Below are positions 57,122 through 64,000 of a stretch of DNA of 64,000 nt, piece after piece. Below the pieces are notes generated by a model, which searched no databases, was not told the origin of the DNA, and saw only the letters and a list, made by a program, of their open reading frames with translations. The stretch's first letter is position 1; each line of letters begins with the position of its first letter. Made by a program: the position numbers and the translations under genes. The DNA lies in assembly GCF_000744655.1 (NCBI RefSeq), contig NZ_JQMJ01000004.1, forward strand, positions 5,704,001 to 5,768,000, given 5' to 3'. This DNA comes from Streptacidiphilus rugosus AM-16 (lineage in GTDB: Bacteria > Actinomycetota > Actinomycetes > Streptomycetales > Streptomycetaceae).

Positions 57122-57655
57122 TCAGGCGGTCGCCAGGGCCAGCTTCATCTCCAGCTCGTCCGCCGAGGTGTCCAGCGGGTAGGGCCGGGTGCCGCCGGTC
57201 CGGACGAAGCCGCGGCGCTCGTAGAAGCGGATCGCCCGCGGGTTGTCCTCGTGCACCTCCAGAAAGAGCTCGGGCGCCCCGGCCGTGTCCCTGGCCCAGG
57301 CGATGCAGGCGTCCAGCAGGGCGTCGGTGACCCCGGCCGCCGCGCCCCGGTGGCCCGGATCCACCCAGACGCCGACCAGCCAGGCCCGGTCCGGCGCCGC
57401 GCCCGGGTCGGCGGGCGGCACATAGGCGTGCATGCAGCCGACCCACTCGCCGGTCCCCTCCAGCACCGCCGCGTAACCGGCGTTGCCGGAGAGGGAGTTG
57501 CGCGCCGCCCTGAAGCGCCACTCGTCCTCGCCGTGGCCGAGCACGGTCTCGTAGGTCTCCAGGTAGGCGAGCGGGGTGTCCTTGGTCATCCGAAGCCGGA
57601 TGTCCCGCGTCTGCGGCCAGTCCTCGGGCTGGATCGGGTGGATCCGGAAGCGCAT
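57122..57655 (-). CDS. GNAT acetyltransferase
   Basis: This 177-residue single-domain GNAT has RIHPIQPEDWPQTRDIRLRM at the start, a substrate-side WVGCMHAYV strand, the acetyl-CoA loop (VWVDPGHRGAAAGVTDALLD, with Gly-Ala replacing the more usual G-x-G) and the ending NPRAIRFYERRGFVRTGGTR. The ATG at 57655 is favoured with AGAGAGG upstream; a TTG at 57676 is in frame. Acceptor unknown. It lies 102 bases from the ornithine carbamoyltransferase start on the same strand. Confidence 0.88.
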   Translation of the reverse strand: MRFRIHPIQPEDWPQTRDIRLRMTKDTPLAYLETYETVLGHGEDEWRFRAARNSLSGNAGYAAVLEGTGEWVGCMHAYVPPADPGAAPDRAWLVGVWVDPGHRGAAAGVTDALLDACIAWARDTAGAPELFLEVHEDNPRAIRFYERRGFVRTGGTRPYPLDTSADELEMKLALATA

Positions 57656-57718
57656 CCTCGGGCCTCTCTCGTGCAACAGTCAGATGTTCGACAGTCGGTG
57701 TCAGCTTAGGCAGAACGG

Positions 57719-60316
57719 TCAGAGCCGGGGGTCGACCGGCTCGGACTCCAGCGACAGAACTGCGAACACCGCCTCGTGGACCCGCCACAGCGGCTCGCCC
57801 TCGGCCAGCCGGTCCAGCGCGGTCAGGCCGAGCGCGTACTCGCGCAGCGCGAGCGAGCGCTTGTGCCCGAGCGTCCGCGCCCGCAGCCGGGAGAGGTGCT
57901 CCGGGCGGGTGTAGTCGGGGCCGTAGATGATCCGCAGGTACTCGCGCCCGCGGACCTTCACGCCCGGCTGCACCAGCCGGCCGCTCTCGGTGCGCACCAG
58001 CGACGCCAGCGGCTTGACCACCATGCCCTCGCCGCCGCCCGCGGTCAGCTCCTCCCACCAGGCCGTGCCCGCCGCGCAGGACTCCGGGTCCTCGGTGTCG
58101 ACGACCAGGCGCCGGGTGCCCTGCAGCAGCCCGCTCCCGTCCGCCTCGACCATCCGGTCGATCCAGGCGAGGTGCTGGTCGTGCGGGCGCACGGCCAGGT
58201 TCGCACCCTCCGCGGCCAGCACCTGGAAGGGCGCCAGCCGGACCCCTTCGAGTCCCTCGACCGTCCAGCAGTAGCGCCGGTAGGCCTCGGTGAACGCCGC
58301 GGCGTCCGCCGCGCGCTCCGCCTGGCGCTCCGCCAGCCCTGCCACGTCCGCGCCCAGCGCGGCCGCGGCGTCCAGCGCCGCCCGTGCCGCGCCCAGCGCC
58401 GCGCCCGAGGCCGCCCCGACCGCCGCGTACTGGCGGCGCAGCAGGCCCGCCGACTTGAGCGACCACGGCATCAGCTCGGCGTCGAGCAGCAGCCAGTCGC
58501 TCTCCAGCTCGTCGAAGAGCCCGGCCTTCTCGGCCGCGGCGCGGACCGCGGCCAGCACCCCGGCGGTCAGCTCGGCGTCGTCCAGGAAGGCCCGCCCGGT
58601 GCGGGTCCAGATCTGCCCGCCGGTGGGCACGCCGAAGCGCCGCTCCCCCGCCGCGCCCTCGGCGTCCCGGCAGACCAGCACCACCGCGCGCGAGCCCATG
58701 TGCTTCTCCTCGCACACGACCTGGCGCACGCCGTCCTCGCGGTAGCCGGCGAAGGCCTGGTCCGGGTACTCCAGCCAGCCCTCACGCTGCGAGGTCGCCA
58801 CCGGCGACATGGTCGGCGGCAGGTAGGCGAGCAGCCGCGGGTCGATCGCGAAACGGCTCATCACCTCCAGCGCCGCCGCCGCGTTCTCCTCGCGGACGGC
58901 GACCCGGCCGTGGTGGCGCGTCTCGATGATCCGCTTGCCCGCGACGTCGGCCAGCGCGAGCGGACGGCCCTCGCGGCCGCCGGGCGCGTCCGTGATGAGC
59001 GGGCGCACCGGCTCGTACCAGACCTGCTCGGCCTCGACCTCGACGAGTTCGCGCTCCGGGTAGCGCAGCGCGGTCATCTTCCCGCCGAAGACGCAGCCGG
59101 TGTCCAGGCAGATGGTGTTGTTGAGGAAGTTGGCGACCGGCGTCGGGGTGTGACCGTAGACGACCAGCGCCCGGCCCCGGTACTCCTCCGCCCACGGGTA
59201 GCGGACCGGCAGCCCGTACTCGTCGGTCTCGCCGGTGGTGTCGCCGTAGAGGGCGTGCGAGCGCACCCGGCCGCTGGTACGGCCGTGGTACTTCTCCGGC
59301 AGACCGGCGTGGCAGACCACCAGCCGGCCGTCGTCCAGCAGGTAGTGGCTGACCAGCCCGGCGATGAACTCCCGCACCTGCTGCACGAACTCCGGCGGCT
59401 CGGCGGCCAGCTGGTCCAGCGACTCCTGCAGCCCGTGGCTGACCGTCACCTTGCGGCCGGCCAGCGCCCGGCCCAGCTTGTTCTCGTGGTTGCCGGGCAC
59501 GCAGAGCGCGTGTCCGGCGGCGACCATGCCCATCACCAGGCGCAGCACGCCGGGAGTGTCCGGGCCGCGGTCGACCAGGTCGCCGACGAAGACGGCGGTG
59601 CGGCCTTCCGGGTGCGCGGCGTCGACCGCGCGGCCCTCGGCGTCCAGGGTGACCTCGTAGCCGAGCCGCCCGAGCAGGGTGACCAGCTCGGAACGGCAGC
59701 CGTGGATGTCGCCGACGAGGTCGAAGGGGCCGGTCAGGTGCCTGAGGTCGTTGTAGCGCTTCTCGTACACCACCTCGACGGCGTCGATCTCGGCCTCCGA
59801 GCGCAGCACGTGCACCTTGCGGAAGCCCTCACGCTCCAGGAACCGCAGGCTGCGCCGCAGTTCGCGCTGCTGGCGCTGGAGCACGTGCGGCGGGAAGTGG
59901 GCCCGGTCGGGCTTGCGGGAGTTGCGCTCGGCGCAGAGCTGCTGCGGCACGTCCAGCACGATCGCGACGGGCAGCACGTCGTGGGCGCGCGCCAGCTCGA
60001 TCAGCTGGCGGCGGGCCTCCTGCTGCACGTTGGTCGCGTCGACGACGGTGAGCCGGCCGGCGGCCAGCCGCTTGCCGGCGATGTAGTGCAGCACGTCGAA
60101 GGCGTCGCCGGTGGCGGACTGGTCGTTGGGGTCGTCGGAGACCAGGCCGCGGCAGGCGTCCGAGGAGACGACCTGGGTGGGCAGGAAGTGCCGGGCGGCG
60201 AAGCTCGACTTGCCCGAGCCGGTGGTGCCGACCAGGACCACGAGGGAGAGGTCGGGCACGGTCACCCTGCGGGTGGTCGCCTCGGGTACGGCGGTCGCCT
60301 CGGTGGCGTCGGTCAT
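57719..60316 (-). CDS. pnkp: Polynucleotide kinase-phosphatase (bacterial Pnkp)
   Basis: This 865-residue end-healing RNA repair enzyme has three domains. The N-terminal 5'-kinase has P-loop GTTGSGKSS at residues 30-38. A central metallophosphoesterase follows (VGDIHGCRSELV, GDLVDRGPDT, GNHENKLG, CHAGLPEKYH, YGHTP), removing 2',3'-cyclic phosphates. The C-terminal ligase-like nucleotidyltransferase has Lys538 in CEEKHMGSRAV and MVVKP. Length matches Clostridium Pnkp. The ATG at 60316 lies five bases after the hen1 stop. With Hen1 it heals and marks RNAs cut by ribotoxins. Confidence 0.95.
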   Translation of the reverse strand: MTDATEATAVPEATTRRVTVPDLSLVVLVGTTGSGKSSFAARHFLPTQVVSSDACRGLVSDDPNDQSATGDAFDVLHYIAGKRLAAGRLTVVDATNVQQEARRQLIELARAHDVLPVAIVLDVPQQLCAERNSRKPDRAHFPPHVLQRQQRELRRSLRFLEREGFRKVHVLRSEAEIDAVEVVYEKRYNDLRHLTGPFDLVGDIHGCRSELVTLLGRLGYEVTLDAEGRAVDAAHPEGRTAVFVGDLVDRGPDTPGVLRLVMGMVAAGHALCVPGNHENKLGRALAGRKVTVSHGLQESLDQLAAEPPEFVQQVREFIAGLVSHYLLDDGRLVVCHAGLPEKYHGRTSGRVRSHALYGDTTGETDEYGLPVRYPWAEEYRGRALVVYGHTPTPVANFLNNTICLDTGCVFGGKMTALRYPERELVEVEAEQVWYEPVRPLITDAPGGREGRPLALADVAGKRIIETRHHGRVAVREENAAAALEVMSRFAIDPRLLAYLPPTMSPVATSQREGWLEYPDQAFAGYREDGVRQVVCEEKHMGSRAVVLVCRDAEGAAGERRFGVPTGGQIWTRTGRAFLDDAELTAGVLAAVRAAAEKAGLFDELESDWLLLDAELMPWSLKSAGLLRRQYAAVGAASGAALGAARAALDAAAALGADVAGLAERQAERAADAAAFTEAYRRYCWTVEGLEGVRLAPFQVLAAEGANLAVRPHDQHLAWIDRMVEADGSGLLQGTRRLVVDTEDPESCAAGTAWWEELTAGGGEGMVVKPLASLVRTESGRLVQPGVKVRGREYLRIIYGPDYTRPEHLSRLRARTLGHKRSLALREYALGLTALDRLAEGEPLWRVHEAVFAVLSLESEPVDPRL

Positions 60317-60321
60317 GGGGG

Positions 60322-61812
60322 TCACTCTCCCTTCGTGTCGGTGCTGGCGGACGCGTCGGCGCCCAGGGTGAAGGCGGCGAGCTGGGTGGGCGGCCCCACC
60401 TCGGGGTCCTCGTCGCCGACCGGGCCGAACTCGACGGTGTAGCCGTAGGCCGTGGCCACCTGGTCGGCCCAGGCGCGGAACTCGGCGCGGTTCCATTCGA
60501 AGCGGTGGTCCGCGTGCCGGACGTGCCCGGCCGGCAGCGACTCCCAGCGCACGTTGTACTCGACGTTCGGGGTGGTCACCACGACCGTGCCGGGACGGGC
60601 GGCGCCGAACACGGCGTACTCGAGCGCGGGCAGCCGCGGCGGGTCGACGTGCTCGATCACCTCGGAGAGGACGGCGGCGTCGTAGCCGGTCAGCCGCGCG
60701 TCGGTGTAGGTGAGCGCGCCCTGGAGCAGCTTGAGCCGCCGGGCCTGACGCTCGGGCATCCGGTCCAGCCGCAGTCGCCGCGCGGCGATCATCAGGGCGC
60801 GGGCGGAGACCTCGACGCCGACGATCTCGGTGAAGGCCTTGTCCTTGAGCAGGTCCGCGACCAGCGCCGCCTCGCCGCAGCCGAGGTCGAGCACGCGCTT
60901 GGCCCCGGCGGCGTGCAGCCGCTCCACGATCGCGGCGCGGCGTCGCACGGCGAGCGGCGTCGGCTTGGGAGCCTCCGCCTCCTCCTCCGGCCCGTTCTCG
61001 GCCGGGACGGCGTTGTCGATCTCCTCCAGCTCGCTGTCGTCGGCCTCGGCCAGCCGGGCCAGCTCCAGCCGCTCGGTGGCGGCGCGCGCCAGCGACCAGC
61101 GGCGCGACAGGTAGCGGCGGGTGATCAGCTGCTGCTCCGGATGCCCGGCCAACCAGCCCTCGCCCCGGTTGAGCAGCTTGTCGACCTCGTCGGGGGCGAC
61201 CCAGTAGTGCTTGGCGTCGTCGAGCACCGGCAGCAGCACGTAGAGCTGGCTGAGCGCGTCCGCCAGCCGCAGCGTGCCGCTCAGCCGCAGTCCCACGTAG
61301 CGGGATTCGCCCCACTCGGGGAAGTTCGGGTCCAGCGGGACGGCCTCCGCCTCGACCTGCCAGCCCAGTGGCTCGAAGAGCGCGTGCACCAGCTCCACGC
61401 CGCCCTTGGCGGGCACGGCGGGCAGCTCGAAGGTCAGCGGCAGCGCCCGCGCGGCCAGCTCCGGCCGGGCGTTGCAGACACCGTTCATCGCGCTCTTGAA
61501 GACCGCGCTCATCGCGACCGCCAGCAGCGAGGACGCCGCGTAGGGGCGGTCGTTCACGTACTGCGCCAGCGCGAAGTCGGGCGATCCGCCCCTACCCTTG
61601 CCCCCGCGCCCACGCCGCACGAGCGCGACGGGATCCACCTCCAGCAGCAGCGCGGCCGTGCAGCGCTCGTCGTTCGCCTCCGGATAGAAGACGTGCGCGA
61701 GGCCGTGGGCGGTACTGAAGGACTGCGCCTTGCCCGGGTGCTTGTGCAGCAGGAAACCCAGGTCCGTGGCAGGACTGTCGGGGACACCGGTGGTGCTGAT
61801 CGTCAGGAACAC
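60322..61812 (-). CDS. hen1: Hen1 3'-terminal RNA ribose 2'-O-methyltransferase
   Basis: This 496-residue protein has a bacterial Hen1 N-terminal domain that stimulates the Pnkp ligase (GFLLHKHPGKAQSFSTAHGL, AHVFYPEANDERCTAALLLE). An acidic linker leads to the methyltransferase: AdoMet motif RVLDLGCGEAALVADLL, and the Mn-binding E-x-x-E-H motif in LSEVIEHVDPPRLPALE with HADHRFEWNRAEF providing the further His. It 2'-O-methylates the repaired end so the same toxin cannot cut again. The GTG at 61812 fits the family start (FLTISTTG); the ribosome site is weak. It is the first gene of the hen1-pnkp operon. Confidence 0.95.
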   Translation of the reverse strand: MFLTISTTGVPDSPATDLGFLLHKHPGKAQSFSTAHGLAHVFYPEANDERCTAALLLEVDPVALVRRGRGGKGRGGSPDFALAQYVNDRPYAASSLLAVAMSAVFKSAMNGVCNARPELAARALPLTFELPAVPAKGGVELVHALFEPLGWQVEAEAVPLDPNFPEWGESRYVGLRLSGTLRLADALSQLYVLLPVLDDAKHYWVAPDEVDKLLNRGEGWLAGHPEQQLITRRYLSRRWSLARAATERLELARLAEADDSELEEIDNAVPAENGPEEEAEAPKPTPLAVRRRAAIVERLHAAGAKRVLDLGCGEAALVADLLKDKAFTEIVGVEVSARALMIAARRLRLDRMPERQARRLKLLQGALTYTDARLTGYDAAVLSEVIEHVDPPRLPALEYAVFGAARPGTVVVTTPNVEYNVRWESLPAGHVRHADHRFEWNRAEFRAWADQVATAYGYTVEFGPVGDEDPEVGPPTQLAAFTLGADASASTDTKGE

Positions 61813-61984
61813 GTGGTCGAGTATGTCCGGACTCGACGACTCAACCCACCGACTTTTCTCGCAACGCCTGCTCTCGTGCCGCGATGCACCGAGCCCTGGT
61901 GGCTGCAAGGAGCGCGATCCATGGGTAGCCGCTCAAGAGGCGGTTGACCAGCAGGGTTGTCTCTTCACCGGCTTGGCGTCAGCT

Positions 61985-62020
61985 GATTGGTAGCCGATTG
62001 GTAGTGGGCTTCGCCATATT
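61985..62020 (+). promoter_or_regulatory. Phased direct repeats and -10 element before the Sdp-like operon
   Basis: GATTGGTAG occurs at 61985-61993 and 61996-62004, an 11-base period (one helical turn), followed ten bases later by CATATT (62015-62020) as a possible -10. SARP-type activators recognise such 11-base-spaced direct repeats just upstream of the -10. The rest of the 260-base gap after hen1 shows no gene. Confidence 0.45.
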
Positions 62021-62072
62021 GAGCCGTGTCGGCCACAAGGGTGACCGAAGTCCAAGGGGGAGGAGTCAGGAG

Positions 62073-62198
62073 ATGAAACGGACGATCGTCTGGGGGGCTG
62101 TCGTCGCAGCAGTCCTCATGGGTCTGCTCATCGCAGCCGGGGCGTCTGGGGCACAGGCGGTGCCCATCCCGGACGCCGGCCACAACAAGATGATATGA
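62073..62198 (+). CDS. 41-residue secreted peptide precursor of the Sdp-like operon
   Basis: The ATG at 62073 is preceded by GGAGGAGTCAGGAG. The product has a classic signal peptide (MKRTIVWGAVVAAV, MGLLIAAGASGAQA) with a likely signal peptidase site after AQA, leaving the 12-residue peptide VPIPDAGHNKMI. If uncleaved it would be a one-span membrane peptide. Its TGA overlaps the SdpA-like ATG as ATGA. In Bacillus the operon sdpABC encodes the about 200-residue SdpC toxin precursor matured by SdpA and SdpB; here only this tiny precursor accompanies SdpA and SdpB within view. It could be a peptide toxin or signal. A longer frame from 61944 has no ribosome site. Confidence 0.7.
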   Translation: MKRTIVWGAVVAAVLMGLLIAAGASGAQAVPIPDAGHNKMI

Positions 62199-62767
62199 AG
62201 CGCCCTAAGTTGAGGGCCCCCGACGGCCGGCCCGCAGGGCTGGGCGCGGGGGCCCACGGATTCACCTTCACACTCGTGTTGGTGTCTGCATTCGCGGTGA
62301 CTGCGCTTGTGGCTCAAATGCCGGTTGGCCCCGGGGCTTCCCTGCCTAGCACATACCGAACGACCGCACACACCATGTGGCCGCAAGGCTGGTCGTTCTT
62401 CGCAGATGAAGGAGATGTGGACGACGTCACAGCACTCCGCCCGGGTGACGCGGGTGGCGCTCCGGCCAATGCGGCGGCAGTCGGGAACAGTTGGGGCCTG
62501 AGCCGACTCCCGGATGCCATCTATCGGCAAGCCGTCTTCGTCTCTGGAGAGGTTCCGATGACAAGGTGGGTGAACTGCCTTGCCCGCTCGGTCCAATCTG
62601 CGGCGGAACGCTGCGCCGCGCTAGCGAAGCCAGTCGTTGCCCTCAGCAACCCATTCCGCCCGGCACTCCTCTGTGGAGTCTACATTCTGGTGAAGGGCAA
62701 ACCGTGGGTCGGACTGGAGCGCCAGGAAAGTTTGGTATCCGTCGTTCGCCTGACCTGTTCTCGGTGA
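62195..62767 (+). CDS. sdpA: SdpA-family antimicrobial peptide maturation protein
   Basis: This 190-residue protein has one N-terminal membrane span (FTFTLVLVSAFAVTALVAQM). SdpA-like landmarks follow: TMWPQGWSFFADEGDVDDV, NSWGLSRLPDAIYRQAVFVS, and a C-terminal NPFRPALLCGVYILVKGKPW, matching the NP...P.LCG...PW pattern I recall for this family. In Bacillus, SdpA acts with SdpB to mature the secreted SDP toxin. The start and stop both overlap neighbours by four bases, so translation is coupled to the peptide and to sdpB. Codons are less GC-biased than in flanking core genes, suggesting acquisition. Confidence 0.8.
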   Translation: MKRPKLRAPDGRPAGLGAGAHGFTFTLVLVSAFAVTALVAQMPVGPGASLPSTYRTTAHTMWPQGWSFFADEGDVDDVTALRPGDAGGAPANAAAVGNSWGLSRLPDAIYRQAVFVSGEVPMTRWVNCLARSVQSAAERCAALAKPVVALSNPFRPALLCGVYILVKGKPWVGLERQESLVSVVRLTCSR

Positions 62768-63705
62768 GCCGATTTCTGGATCGAACGGAAGTATTCGATC
62801 CCCGCAGCCACTCTTTGGCGATCGGCCGATCGCTGCTCGCCAGCGCCGAAATGACGGTACTGATCTCCTCGCCCGACAGGGTCCTCTTCGGAAGTGGCCC
62901 TTACGGATCCTATGGAACACTGTGCACCGGGCTGGGCAGAGCATCCCTGTGGTGTGCATTCGGAAGCACCAACCAAGCCCTTCATCTGGCATCGACTGTG
63001 GCGATCCTGGTGCTCGTCGGAGTCATGGTCGGCTTCCGACCCCAGTGGTTGTGCATTCCCCACTGGTACGTGGCATTCAGTTTGGCCACCCGTACCACGG
63101 TCCTCAACGGCGGAGACGCAGTCGCCCAGATCCTGACGTTGCTCCTGATTCCGTGCTGCCTGGGCGACCGTCGCGCCTGGCAGTGGAGCCACCCCACCGA
63201 GAGGCTGGCGCCCACGTGGAGTGGCAGTTCATACGCGGCAGTGCTCCTTTTACGGTGCCAGTTGGCTGGGATCTACCTCGAGGCCGCAGTCTCAAAACTC
63301 GCCCATGCGAGCTGGCGGCAAGGGAAGGCGATGCCCGCGATTCTTCTCGGCGACCCCCTGTTCGCATTGACCGGCAACGCCAGAGAGCTGGTCGAACAGG
63401 TCTTCACTTTGGCGTGGACCAAAACGGCAATGTCCTTGTCGGTCATCGGCATTGAGCTGGCGATCGGGGGCGCGATCCTGGGCCGGGCAGGCATCCGTCG
63501 ACTGGCTCTTGCCCTCGTGATTCTGCTCCACGCCGCGATTATTCTCGCCATGGGACTCTTCAGCTTCGGTCTGATCATGATCGCAGCCATGGTCGTGGCG
63601 AGCATGCCAACCCGATATACGCCTTCCCGGCTACTCAGGCCCGCATGGGCAGGCGACCGCGCGTCCGACACAGTACGGTTCCATGAAAGAGAGATGCACC
63701 CATGA
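62764..63705 (+). CDS. sdpB: SdpB-family membrane protein (HTTM-like)
   Basis: This 313-residue integral membrane protein has about six hydrophobic segments. Family blocks are DPRSHSLAIGRSLLASAEM, ISSPDRVLFGSG, RPQWLCIPHWYVAFSLA, LNGGDAVAQILTLLLIPCCL, LRCQLAGIYLEAAVSKL and GLFSFGLIMIAAMVVASMP. SdpB relates to the HTTM superfamily that includes vitamin-K carboxylase; it is required with SdpA for production of active SDP. The GTG at 62764 overlaps the sdpA stop as GTGA, and the stop overlaps the GNAT ATG. A degraded homologue lies at 35264-35788. Confidence 0.85.
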   Translation: MSRFLDRTEVFDPRSHSLAIGRSLLASAEMTVLISSPDRVLFGSGPYGSYGTLCTGLGRASLWCAFGSTNQALHLASTVAILVLVGVMVGFRPQWLCIPHWYVAFSLATRTTVLNGGDAVAQILTLLLIPCCLGDRRAWQWSHPTERLAPTWSGSSYAAVLLLRCQLAGIYLEAAVSKLAHASWRQGKAMPAILLGDPLFALTGNARELVEQVFTLAWTKTAMSLSVIGIELAIGGAILGRAGIRRLALALVILLHAAIILAMGLFSFGLIMIAAMVVASMPTRYTPSRLLRPAWAGDRASDTVRFHEREMHP

Positions 63706-64000
63706 GTTTTGAAATTGAACTATTCTCGCCCCTTGAAGCGTCCAATGGCGACCTGAGGGAGTGCTACCAGGTCATCGTGTCCGTCGTCGCCGAAGAGTTT
63801 CCCGAGCAGCCCATTCCGACCTTTGACGCGTATGTCGGACAAATGCGAACTGGCACGTCACTGCTTGGCGAACGGAGCTATTGGGTCGCCCGGGAGCAGG
63901 GTGAGATTCTCGGGGTCGCAACGCTAGAACTTCCCGCATTCGAGAACAGCGATGTGGCCGTCGTCACTGTTCGGGTCAGGCCGACTGCACGGCGCCGCGG
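63702..64000 (+). CDS. GNAT acetyltransferase of the Sdp-like operon (runs off the window)
   Basis: The first 99 residues of a GNAT protein are present, ending at VRVRPTARRR, just as the acetyl-CoA loop begins. It is homologous to the first domain of the tandem GNAT at 35805 (shared ASxxDLRxxY, LxGERxYWVAREQG-like and ENSDxAVVxVRV blocks), so a full length of about 340 residues is likely. Its ATG overlaps the sdpB stop (ATGA). Codon use is strikingly AT-rich at the start (TTT GAA ATT GAA CTA). Coupled position suggests that it modifies the peptide product or protects the producer; both are inference. Confidence 0.85.
   Translation, partial: MSFEIELFSPLEASNGDLRECYQVIVSVVAEEFPEQPIPTFDAYVGQMRTGTSLLGERSYWVAREQGEILGVATLELPAFENSDVAVVTVRVRPTARRR

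Noticed and set aside
61944..62072. 84-residue version of the secreted peptide
   Set aside because: The extra N-terminus lacks a ribosome site, is not signal-like and would bury the signal peptide; the site before 62073 is strong.

Overview
The window is chromosomal DNA of very high GC content from a Streptomyces-like actinomycete (Streptomyces, Streptacidiphilus or Kitasatospora). The evidence is the GC-rich codon use, frequent GTG starts, ATGA/GTGA gene overlaps, a recognisable whiI sporulation regulator, and a gene set (hemQ-hemY, hemE, DUF3000, whiI, rnd, fadA-fadB, dxs, xylFGH with its ROK repressor, acnA, ornithine carbamoyltransferase) that, from memory, is also clustered in the S. coelicolor SCO5976-SCO6041 region. 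No rRNA, tRNA, CRISPR array, insertion sequence or prophage was seen.

0.6-23.7 kb is mostly core. It holds late haem synthesis by the coproporphyrin-dependent route (hemE; hemY-hemQ coupled by an ATGA overlap), a DUF4349 lipoprotein, DUF3000, whiI, an RNase D gene with a one-base frameshift, a fatty-acid beta-oxidation pair, dxs, a pentose ABC transporter (xylFGH) under a ROK regulator, and an MFS transporter. A dispersed nested-palindrome repeat about 150 bp long occurs in at least four intergenic positions.

24.0-36.8 kb is accessory. A long co-directional run encodes two secreted crystallin-fold (I36-like) proteins, two paralogous four-cysteine lipoproteins, a MacAB-like exporter whose adaptor carries a peptidoglycan-binding domain, an AMIN-like secreted protein, a 1350-residue secreted protein combining a lytic transglycosylase-like domain with an SGNH hydrolase, and a 42-residue membrane peptide. 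It is followed by a decayed sdpB gene and a tandem GNAT acetyltransferase.

36.8-57.7 kb mixes regulator/target pairs (beta-glucosidase/TetR, LLM oxidoreductase, PadR-ABC, PadR-HAAS, MFS/WYL, a two-component pair) with a stand-alone AlaRS catalytic-domain paralogue, a ribbon-helix-helix/Clp-N protein, aconitase and ornithine carbamoyltransferase. Many have clear palindromic operators. 57.7-61.8 kb is a complete Pnkp-Hen1 RNA-repair cassette.

62.0-64.0 kb is the most interesting segment. It is a tightly overlapping operon of a 41-residue secreted peptide precursor, SdpA-like, SdpB-like and GNAT proteins, with lower-GC codon use. It resembles a Bacillus Sdp cannibalism-toxin system in which the usual SdpC is replaced by a tiny peptide and an acetyltransferase is added. 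The sdpB pseudogene plus GNAT at 35.3-36.8 kb is a decayed paralogous copy of the same module.
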